Origin: Microvirga terricola
GTDB lineage: Bacteria > Pseudomonadota > Alphaproteobacteria > Rhizobiales > Beijerinckiaceae
NCBI RefSeq assembly: GCF_011777495.1
Contig: NZ_JAATJS010000002.1
Span: 434,001 to 498,000, forward strand
Direction: 5' to 3'
DNA: 64,000 bases
Below are positions 35,577 through 43,368 of this stretch, in pieces. A program made the position numbers and the translations under genes. The notes under the pieces are model-generated. The model made no database searches and was not told the origin of the DNA. It saw only the letters and a program-made list of their open reading frames with translations. Within the stretch, counting starts at the first letter, position 1. The number at the start of each line of letters is the position of its first letter.

Positions 35577-35966
35577 TCAAGCGCAGCTCTGGCCGAGGGC
35601 ACTCAAGCCCTCCTCCCAGAGATCGCCGAGGTTCGGGATGCCGAGAAGCCAGTCGGCGGTCGGCAGGGAGCTTGCCTGCTCCCGCTCGCGGGCAAGCCGA
35701 ACGGCCGCGCCCCATTCCTCCGGCTCCATATCGCCGCGCCCGATATAGACCAGCGCGATCAGGTCGATGCGCTCGTCGTCGTTGAGGCCGGCGATGACAT
35801 CGCGGAACTCGTCTTCGGTCGCGTCGTCCGGGGAGGAGGTGAGCGAGTCGATGCTGCCGTCGTCGATGGGGTTGGAGCCTGAGGCGGGGTCCGTCAGGCC
35901 TTCCTTCACGTCGATGGCTCTCGCGTGGAGAATGAGTTCGCAGACCTTGTCGAGAGCGATATCCAT
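35577..35966 (-). CDS. DUF3775 domain-containing protein
   Basis: 129-residue acidic soluble protein. The DUF3775 pattern is visible: an N-terminal helix (LDKVCELILHARAIDVKEG), an acidic Ser/Asp-rich linker, then FRDVIAGLNDDERIDLIALVYIGRGDMEPEEW and LLGIPNLGDLWEEGLSALG. Function unknown. A perfect dyad overlaps its translation start region (see entry at 35974). Confidence 0.87.
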   Translation of the reverse strand: MDIALDKVCELILHARAIDVKEGLTDPASGSNPIDDGSIDSLTSSPDDATEDEFRDVIAGLNDDERIDLIALVYIGRGDMEPEEWGAAVRLAREREQASSLPTADWLLGIPNLGDLWEEGLSALGQSCA

Positions 35967-35973
35967 GAAAGCC

Positions 35974-35996
35974 TCTTGTCACAGCCGGTGACAAGA
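35974..35996 (-). promoter_or_regulatory. Dyad just upstream of the DUF3775 start codon
   Basis: TCTTGTCAC - 5 nt - GTGACAAGA, a perfect 9-bp inverted repeat ending 8 bp before the ATG at 35966. On the transcript the right arm runs into the likely ribosome site (AAGAGG). A hairpin would hide it; as DNA it could be a repressor operator. Confidence 0.5.
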
Positions 35997-36145
35997 AAAC
36001 CCGGATCGCGCCCTTCAGTTCAGCTCTCGATGGCGGCTAGGCCCGATGCAAACAGCAAAGCAGGGCTGGTGAGCCGGAATAGCATGGGCTGCACCGGGGA
36101 ACGCGTGATAAGGAGACACTATTCCCTGATCTGATTCACCCATCC

Positions 36146-36400
36146 ATGCCCGCACTTGAAATCCTTGGCTTCGTGGCCGCCGTTCTGACGACCCTCTGCT
36201 GGTTGCCGCAGGCCCTTCGGACCTTGCGGACCAAGGATACGAAGTCCTTGTCGCTGGTGACGCAAAGCTCCCTGACGCTCGGGGTCGGCCTGTGGCTGAT
36301 CTACGGAATCCTCTTGGGCAACCTGCCGCTTATCCTCGCGAACGCGGTGACCTTCGTTCTGGTGGTGCTAATACTCGCCATGAAACTGCGTTACGGATAA
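36146..36400 (+). CDS. SemiSWEET-family transporter
   Basis: 84-residue membrane protein with three helices, the half-size bacterial form of SWEET sugar transporters. The PQ-loop hallmark is present as CWLPQALRTLRTKDTKSLS. Works as a dimer in the inner membrane, typically moving sugars down a gradient; substrate unknown. 31 bp upstream of the C13 peptidase gene, likely cotranscribed. Confidence 0.88.
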   Translation: MPALEILGFVAAVLTTLCWLPQALRTLRTKDTKSLSLVTQSSLTLGVGLWLIYGILLGNLPLILANAVTFVLVVLILAMKLRYG

Positions 36401-36431
36401 GCTGCCTCGGACCTCGCCGGGGAGATTTTCG

Positions 36432-37202
36432 ATGCGCAAGCTTTTCGCCCAGGGCCTAATCTGTCTCGCTCTCATGCTCGCATGCTCCGTTTCGGCTGGG
36501 GCGCAGAACGGGCGTGGAGGAGGGGAATTCAAGCTCCAGCCGCAACGGCCCGGCTATACGGACGTCTACGTTCTCTCGTTCGGGTTGTGGGGGCCGCAGA
36601 GTGTCTTTGAGAGCGAGGCGCGGGGCGCGGCGCGCATTCTCGAGGCGAATTGGGGCGCGAAGGGCCGCGTCATCGTCCGTTCCAACACCAAGAGCCGCGC
36701 GGACGCCGCGCCGTCCACCCTTCTCGCCGCCTCCGAGGCCGTCGGCGAGGTCATCGACCCTCAGGAGGACATCGTCGTTCTGGTGCTAACCTCCCATGGC
36801 GGGCCTGACGGCGTCGGCGTTATTGCGCGGCAGAACAAATGGCTTCTGACGCCGAGACACGTCGAAGCGCTGTTGGATCAGACCAAGGCGCGTTACCGGG
36901 TGGTCATCGTCTCCGCCTGCTATTCCGGCATTTTCGCGCGGGCGCTTGCCGATGAGCGCACCCTCGTCATCACCGCCGCCGCGGCGGACAAGCCGTCCTT
37001 CGGCTGCCGGGACGGCGCGGCCTGGACCTATTTCGGCGATGCGTTCTTCAACAAGGCGCTACGCAAGGAGAAGCGGCTCGATGTCGCCTTCGAGAAAGCG
37101 CGCGCCCTCGTGACGGCTCGCGAGGAGCGGGAGGGCTTCGAACCATCCAACCCACAGATCGCCGGCGGCGAGGCCGTGCTGACGCTTCTCGGAGCGCGCT
37201 GA
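36432..37202 (+). CDS. C13-type (legumain-like, caspase-fold) peptidase, exported
   Basis: 256-residue predicted cysteine peptidase with an N-terminal signal peptide (ICLALMLACSVSAGAQ). The catalytic dyad of clan CD is in place: His122 in LVLTSHGGPDG and Cys163 in VVIVSACYSGIFA, each preceded by a hydrophobic strand, and AAAADKPSFGC follows. Members occur in many proteobacteria with unknown substrates. The full clan pattern supports activity. Confidence 0.83.
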   Translation: MRKLFAQGLICLALMLACSVSAGAQNGRGGGEFKLQPQRPGYTDVYVLSFGLWGPQSVFESEARGAARILEANWGAKGRVIVRSNTKSRADAAPSTLLAASEAVGEVIDPQEDIVVLVLTSHGGPDGVGVIARQNKWLLTPRHVEALLDQTKARYRVVIVSACYSGIFARALADERTLVITAAAADKPSFGCRDGAAWTYFGDAFFNKALRKEKRLDVAFEKARALVTAREEREGFEPSNPQIAGGEAVLTLLGAR

Positions 37203-37281
37203 GCGCTCCGGCCGCGCTTGACAATGGGAGAGAGTGGATTAGCCAAAGTCTCCTCCCGTTGCTCGTTCCAAATGGTTTTCC

Positions 37282-37623
37282 ATGAATCCCTATGTCGCCC
37301 CGCTGGTCATGTTGGTCGCCTCGAATGTCTTCATGACCTTTGCCTGGTATGGGCATCTCAAATTCAAAGTCACGCCGCTCTGGATCGCCGTTATGGTCAG
37401 CTGGGGCATTGCCTTTTTCGAATACTGGCTTGCGGTGCCGGCCAACCGCATCGGATCGTCGGTCTATTCGGCGGCGCAGTTGAAGACCATGCAGGAAGTG
37501 GTCACGCTTACGGTCTTCGCGGGCTTCTCGGTGCTCTACCTGAAAGAGCCGCTCGGCTGGAACCACCTCATCGGCTTCGCGCTGATCGCTCTTGGTGCGG
37601 CGTTCATCTTCCAGACCCGCTAA
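37282..37623 (+). CDS. DUF486 / DMT-like small membrane protein
   Basis: 113-residue protein with four membrane helices and the DUF486 pattern (NVFMTFAWYGHLKF, SWGIAFFEYWLAVPANRIG, LKTMQEVVTLTVFAGFSVLYLKEPL). Resembles a half drug/metabolite transporter. Function unknown. TTGACA near 37217 could be its -35 element. Confidence 0.88.
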   Translation: MNPYVAPLVMLVASNVFMTFAWYGHLKFKVTPLWIAVMVSWGIAFFEYWLAVPANRIGSSVYSAAQLKTMQEVVTLTVFAGFSVLYLKEPLGWNHLIGFALIALGAAFIFQTR

Positions 37624-37712
37624 ACTCGTGCGGCCGATGAATTCCGGTTCGGATCGAAACTCGCGAGACGTAGGAATTTGCGCTAGCTAAAGAACCGCAA
37701 AGAAATGAATGC

Positions 37713-37730
37713 GCCCGAGAACAATCGGGC
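37713..37730 (+). promoter_or_regulatory. Hairpin immediately before the MFS ribosome site
   Basis: GCCCGA - 6 nt - TCGGGC, ending 2 bp before the GGGGGGAG ribosome site of the MFS gene. No T-run follows, so it is more likely a translational or stability element than a terminator. Confidence 0.3.
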
Positions 37731-37742
37731 TTGGGGGGAGAT

Positions 37743-38999
37743 ATGGCGATCTATGATGAGCGGACCGGGCGGACCGTGGCCCTGCTGCTGATCGCGGGTT
37801 CGGGCATCACGTCTCTTGCCAGAAGCATGACGCTGACCTTCATGGCTTTGAAGTTGCAGCGCGAATTCGGGCTTGCTCCGGCCGCCATCGGCGCGATCTT
37901 GGGCGCAGGGCCGCTGCTGGGCGCGGTTGCCGCGCCGTTGGCCGGTGCAGTTTCGGATCGCGTGGGCCGCAAGCGTGTGTTTCTCACAAGCCTGACGCTC
38001 ATTTCGCTGGGCCTTATGGGCATCGGTCTTTCCGGCTCCGTCGTGACGCTTTGCGTCGCGCAAATCGTGAGCGCCGTCGCGCTGGCCGTTTTCCAGCCGA
38101 TGACGCGGGCGCTCATCAGCGATGCCGCGCCAGCACATCTGCGTCTGCGCTTCTTCTCATGGCGACATCTCGTCACCAATGCCGGATTCGCCATCGGCCC
38201 GATGATAGGCGTGGCGACGGGAACCGGCTCATCAGCGCTCTTTGTGGCGGCGAGCCTGCTTTATGCATCGTACGGCGTTGTGGTCTTGTTCATCGTGCCT
38301 TCGGTGAGCGGCGGCAAGCGTGTGACGAGGGGTGTGGCGGACCTATTGGGGCTGCGCAATCTTAGACTGGCACTACGCGACCGGCGGCTCACATTCTTTC
38401 TCGGCGGCGGCACGCTGCTCGTGGCCGTCTATGGCCAATGGTCCGCCACTCTCTCGCAATATGTCGGCAGCAATTTCGAAGACGGGATCAACGCCTTCGC
38501 CCTTCTGGTGATGACCAATGCCATCGGCGTCGTGTTGGCGAATGTGCCTGCGCGCCATGTGGTGGAGAGGATCGGCGCGCTTCCTTCGCTGGTTCTCGGA
38601 TGCATCCTGTTCCTCGCAGGCGAGGTCGGGTTTGCCCTCTCCAGCGGTCTCGAAATGCTCGTCGTTTCAATGGTCGTTTTCACGCTTGGCGAAGTGCTCG
38701 TGGTGCCGTCGGAATATATCCTCGTCGACGATATTGCGAATGACGACAATCGCGGCAGCTATTTCGGCGCGCAGGCCTTCTCGTCGATCGGCAGCTTCCT
38801 TGGCCCGCTTCTCGGCGGCATCGCGCTCGGCGCGTTGGGAGGAGCTGGAATGTTCTTCCTCTTCTCCGTCTTCGCGGCGCTCAGCGCCCTGCTGTTCATG
38901 GTCGGACACAGCCTGCCGCCGCCGAAGTCGACACTGCCTGACGCGCAACGCGTCGTGCCCGTCGCGCTCGACAGAAACGCTCTTTCTTTCGGGCTTTAA
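37743..38999 (+). CDS. MFS transporter
   Basis: 418-residue major facilitator transporter with 12 predicted membrane helices. The loop 2-3 signature GAVSDRVGRKRVFL is intact. Substrate unknown, probably an exporter by resemblance to multidrug-type MFS proteins. ATG 37743 follows a very strong GGGGGGAG site. The 3' end overlaps the convergent sugar dehydrogenase by 4 bp. Confidence 0.9.
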   Translation: MAIYDERTGRTVALLLIAGSGITSLARSMTLTFMALKLQREFGLAPAAIGAILGAGPLLGAVAAPLAGAVSDRVGRKRVFLTSLTLISLGLMGIGLSGSVVTLCVAQIVSAVALAVFQPMTRALISDAAPAHLRLRFFSWRHLVTNAGFAIGPMIGVATGTGSSALFVAASLLYASYGVVVLFIVPSVSGGKRVTRGVADLLGLRNLRLALRDRRLTFFLGGGTLLVAVYGQWSATLSQYVGSNFEDGINAFALLVMTNAIGVVLANVPARHVVERIGALPSLVLGCILFLAGEVGFALSSGLEMLVVSMVVFTLGEVLVVPSEYILVDDIANDDNRGSYFGAQAFSSIGSFLGPLLGGIALGALGGAGMFFLFSVFAALSALLFMVGHSLPPPKSTLPDAQRVVPVALDRNALSFGL

Positions 39000-40135
39000 T
39001 CGGCTGGCTTCACGCGCAGGATGCGGCCCTCGCTTGAATCGGTCAGGAGATAGACGAGCCCGTCCGGTCCCTGCCGCACATCGCGGATGCGCTCGCCGAT
39101 ATTGCGCAGCATGCGCTCCTCGCCGGTCACCTTCTCGCCCTCGATGTCGAGGCGCGACACCGATTTGCTTGCGAGCCCGCCGATGAGAATGTTGCCGCGC
39201 CAGGCGGGGAATTTGTCGCCCGTGTAAAACGCCATGCCGGACGGCGCGATGGACGGGTCCCAGTAATAGACGGGCTGCTCCATGCCCGCCTTCTTTGTAC
39301 CTTCGCCGATCTTCGCACCGGAATAATCGACACCGTAGGAGATCACCGGCCAGCCATAGTTCTTCGCCTTGCGGGGAATGTTGATCTCGTCGCCGCCGCG
39401 CGCGCCGTGCTCGGCGGTCCAGAGTTCGCCGGTTGTCGGGTTGAGCGCCGCACCCTGCACGTTGCGGTGGCCGATGGACCAGATTTCCGGTCGCGTGCCT
39501 TGCACATCCCGGAACGGATTGTTGCTGGCCGCACCGCCCTCGGGCTTGATGTGCACGATTTTGCCGAGATGGTTTGCAGGGTTCTGCGCCTGCTCACGCA
39601 GATCGAAGCGTTCTCCGAGTGTGACGAACAAATTGCCGTCGCGGTCGAAGACGAGGCGCGAGCCAAAGTGATTGTCGCCGGTATGTGCGGGCTCCTGGCG
39701 AAAGATGACTTGCAGATTCTCAAGCGTCTTGCCGTCGTCGGACAGGCGCGCCCGCGCGACGCTGGTGCCCGCTCGGTCTTCACCGCGGTTCTCGGCAAAA
39801 CTGAGATAGATCAGCCGGTTCTGTGCGAATTTCGGATCGAGCGTGACGTCGAGCAATCCGCCCTGTCCGTGCGCTGCGACAGGTGGGACGTTCGCAATCG
39901 GCGCGGAAAGCTTGCCGTCAGCCGAGACGATGCGCAGTCGGCCGGGCCGCTCCGTTACCAGCATGCGATTGTCCGGCAGGAAGGCGAGGCTCCACGGGTT
40001 CTCGAGCCCGCGCGCCACAGTCTCGACGATCACTTCCACCTTGTCGGTGCGAACGCGCTGCGTGTCCTGCGCGAAAGCCGCAGGCGCCACGCCGAGTGCG
40101 AGGGCAAAGGAAAGGGCGAGGGAAGGGCGCATCAT
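38996..40135 (-). CDS. PQQ-dependent sugar (sorbosone/glucose) dehydrogenase family protein
   Basis: 379-residue exported six-bladed propeller of the soluble aldose sugar dehydrogenase family (Asd/YliI, GSDH). Signal peptide LALSFALALGVAPAAFAQ; hallmark strings LENPWSLAFLPDNRMLVTERPGRLR, HTGDNHFGSRLVF, ARGGDEIN, NYGWPVISYG and DPSIAPSGMAFY. Oxidises sugars in the periplasm, using PQQ in studied members. No pqq synthesis genes in the window. GGAGG precedes ATG 40135. Confidence 0.9.
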   Translation of the reverse strand: MMRPSLALSFALALGVAPAAFAQDTQRVRTDKVEVIVETVARGLENPWSLAFLPDNRMLVTERPGRLRIVSADGKLSAPIANVPPVAAHGQGGLLDVTLDPKFAQNRLIYLSFAENRGEDRAGTSVARARLSDDGKTLENLQVIFRQEPAHTGDNHFGSRLVFDRDGNLFVTLGERFDLREQAQNPANHLGKIVHIKPEGGAASNNPFRDVQGTRPEIWSIGHRNVQGAALNPTTGELWTAEHGARGGDEINIPRKAKNYGWPVISYGVDYSGAKIGEGTKKAGMEQPVYYWDPSIAPSGMAFYTGDKFPAWRGNILIGGLASKSVSRLDIEGEKVTGEERMLRNIGERIRDVRQGPDGLVYLLTDSSEGRILRVKPAD

Positions 40136-40227
40136 GAAGCCTCCGTCAAACGAGCGGTTCGAAGAGCTAACCCGTCTGCGCAACGCGTCAACCTCAAATC
40201 CGATATGCGCCTCTCGCGAGGCATCCG

Positions 40228-40265
40228 CCGCTTTCCCTCCCCGCAAGGGGGAGAGGAGAGGCGGC
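40228..40265. repeat. Short palindromic repeat resembling the uvrC insert
   Basis: TTTCCCTCCCCGCAAGGGGG followed by AGAGGAGAGG, a CT-rich/GA-rich palindrome between the sugar dehydrogenase start and the tctC-like stop. It shares the CCTCCCC ... GGGGAG core with the element inside uvrC but is shorter. Confidence 0.5.
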
Positions 40266-40283
40266 GGTGCTCGACTGCAATCC

Positions 40284-41264
40284 TCACTCGGCCTTGATAT
40301 TCGCCGTCTTGATGATCTCGGCCCAGGTCTGCATTTCCTTGGCGAGATACGGCTTGAAGGCTTCCGGATCGCGGACGTTCAGGGTGAAACCGAGCTTGGT
40401 GATGCGCTCCTTGATCTCAGGCTTCTTCAGGATCGCGATGATCGTGCCGGAGAGCTTGTCGAGGATCGGTTTCGGCGTGTTCACCGGAGCAAAGAAAGCG
40501 GTCCAGGATTCCGCGTCCGCATCGGTGATGCCCTGTTCGCGCAGGGTCGGCACGTCCGGCGCTTGCGGCGTGCGCTGCGGGCTGGCGAGGCCGATGGCGC
40601 GCATCTGACCGGCCTGGAACTGGGACAGAACGCTCGGCAGGGTGGAGTTCGACACGTCGAGGCGACCGGCCATGAGGTCCGTCACCAGGGGAGCGGCCCC
40701 GCGGAAGGGGACATGGGTCATCTGGATGCCGGTGCGAACCATGAAGAGTTCGGTCGCCAGATGCGACCCCGAGCCGATGCCGGTCGAGCCGTAATTGAGC
40801 TTGCCCGGGTCTTTCTTCGCCAAGGCGATGAGTTCCGGGATGGTTTTAACGGGCAGGTCGTTGCTGACCACGAAGACGTGCTCGAACGCACCCACGCCCG
40901 CAAGCGGCGCGAAATCCTTCACCGCGTCGTAGCCCGGCTCTTTCAGCAGGAACATGTTGTTCCCGTGAGTCTGGTTGTTGCCGAACACGATGGTGTAGCC
41001 GTCCGCTTCAGCCTTCGCGACCGCGCGGGTGCCGACCGCGCCCGAAGCGCCGGCCAGATTCTCTACGATCACGTTCTGGCCCAGTTCCTTGCCCATATCT
41101 TCTGCCACGATCCGGGCGATGACATCGGTGGGGCCGCCGGCCGGGTAGGGCACGACCATCTTGATGATGCGGTTCGGATAGGTCTGCGCGCCGGCAGCGG
41201 TAGCAAACAGGGTCATCCCGGCGGCAAGGCCGAGCGCGAAGCGGCGGGTAAAAGACGTGGACAT
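40284..41264 (-). CDS. Tripartite tricarboxylate transporter substrate-binding protein (TctC/Bug family)
   Basis: 326-residue periplasmic binding protein. Signal peptide FALGLAAGMTLFATAAGAQ; Bug-family hallmarks YPNRIIKMVVPYPAGGPTDVIAR, KLNYGSTGIGSGSHLA and HVPFRGAAPLVTDLMAGRLD. Binds a carboxylate for a TctAB-type transporter, but no tctA or tctB is adjacent, so it is an orphan here. Ligand unknown. Divergent from the aminotransferase gene. Confidence 0.93.
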   Translation of the reverse strand: MSTSFTRRFALGLAAGMTLFATAAGAQTYPNRIIKMVVPYPAGGPTDVIARIVAEDMGKELGQNVIVENLAGASGAVGTRAVAKAEADGYTIVFGNNQTHGNNMFLLKEPGYDAVKDFAPLAGVGAFEHVFVVSNDLPVKTIPELIALAKKDPGKLNYGSTGIGSGSHLATELFMVRTGIQMTHVPFRGAAPLVTDLMAGRLDVSNSTLPSVLSQFQAGQMRAIGLASPQRTPQAPDVPTLREQGITDADAESWTAFFAPVNTPKPILDKLSGTIIAILKKPEIKERITKLGFTLNVRDPEAFKPYLAKEMQTWAEIIKTANIKAE

Positions 41265-41365
41265 GGGAGCGACGATTTCCTCAAAAACCCGTCAGGGAGG
41301 GGCTGTTTTACTTGCTTGGACGGCCTTGGCGGACTAGGGTCCCGCGCCGTCACAATCCCTTCTAA

Positions 41366-42589
<1,224 letters not shown>

Positions 42590-42612
42590 GACGTTTCTCG
42601 ATCTTTCGACAT

Positions 42613-42665
42613 CATCATGGCCGGTGCCAATCCGGCCATGATGAAAAAGGATTTCTCTCCTTTTT
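42613..42665 (+). terminator. Two-hairpin terminator region after aatA
   Basis: First stem CATCATGGCCGG / CCGGCCATGATG (42613-42643), then AAAAAGGA / TCCTTTTT (about 42644-42665), which supplies the T-run. The stress-type promoter of the DUF992 gene begins 2 bp later. Confidence 0.7.
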
Positions 42666-42666
42666 C

Positions 42667-42691
42667 GGAACCGCATTCTTCTTAAGCCGTT
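42667..42691 (+). promoter_or_regulatory. EcfG-type promoter of the DUF992 gene
   Basis: GGAAC - 16 nt - CGTT, ending 37 bp before the DUF992 ATG and directly after the aatA terminator. All nine fixed positions match the EcfG pattern. Confidence 0.72.
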
Positions 42692-42728
42692 GACGCCTGC
42701 ACTGCAGGTCAAGCTTAGGAGATCGGTT

Positions 42729-43202
42729 ATGTTGCGAACTTCGACCGCGCTCGTTGCCCTCGCTTTGGCAGCTTCCTTCGGCATCACATCAGCACAGGCT
42801 CAGACCCGCACCCGGGTCGGCATGCTCACCTGCAACGTCTCCAGCGGTGTGGGGCTCATCGTCACTTCGCAAAAAGGGGCCGCCTGCACGTTTCAGCCGC
42901 GCCGCGGGTACCCTGAACATTATCTCGGCGTGATCCGCAAATACGGCCTCGATATCGGCGGGACATCGCGCGGCGTTCTCGCCTGGGCTGTCTTCGCGCA
43001 TGGCAGCCCGTTTCCCGGCTCGCTTGCGGGCAACTATGTCGGCGCGACAGTGGAAGCGACCGTAGGCGCCGGACTTGGGACAAATGTCCTCGTTGGCGGA
43101 TCCAATCAATCCGTCGCGCTGCAGCCGATTTCCGTGACCGGTCAGAACGGGCTCAATCTCGCCGTTGGCGTCGGCGATTTCGTATTGCGGGCAGCGCCTT
43201 AA
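42729..43202 (+). CDS. DUF992 domain-containing exported protein
   Basis: 157-residue periplasmic protein. Signal peptide STALVALALAASFGITSAQAQ, then the DUF992 core RVGMLTCNVSSGVGLIVTSQKGAACTF ... HYLGVIRKYGLDIGGTSRGVLAWAVFA ... LAGNYVGATVEATVGAGLGTNVLVGGS. Two cysteines may pair. Function unknown. GGAGAT lies before ATG 42729. Its EcfG-like promoter suggests general stress induction. Confidence 0.9.
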   Translation: MLRTSTALVALALAASFGITSAQAQTRTRVGMLTCNVSSGVGLIVTSQKGAACTFQPRRGYPEHYLGVIRKYGLDIGGTSRGVLAWAVFAHGSPFPGSLAGNYVGATVEATVGAGLGTNVLVGGSNQSVALQPISVTGQNGLNLAVGVGDFVLRAAP

Positions 43203-43224
43203 AAGCTTTTGCTTTTTCAAGCAT

Positions 43225-43250
43225 GGCCGGGTGAACGCCCGGCCGTTTTG
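43225..43250 (+). terminator. Intrinsic terminator after the DUF992 gene
   Basis: Stem GGCCGGG / CCCGGCC with a 6-nt loop and a GTTTTG tail. Confidence 0.8.
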
Positions 43251-43368
43251 CGTCCAAAGACTGCTCTTGCGGATAAGCGTCTTGCCAAAGGCGCGTGAGA
43301 GGCAGAGCATCGTGCAGGACGCGACCGCCACAAAGGCCGCGCTGACGGGGGCAGGGAAGGAGACTCTC

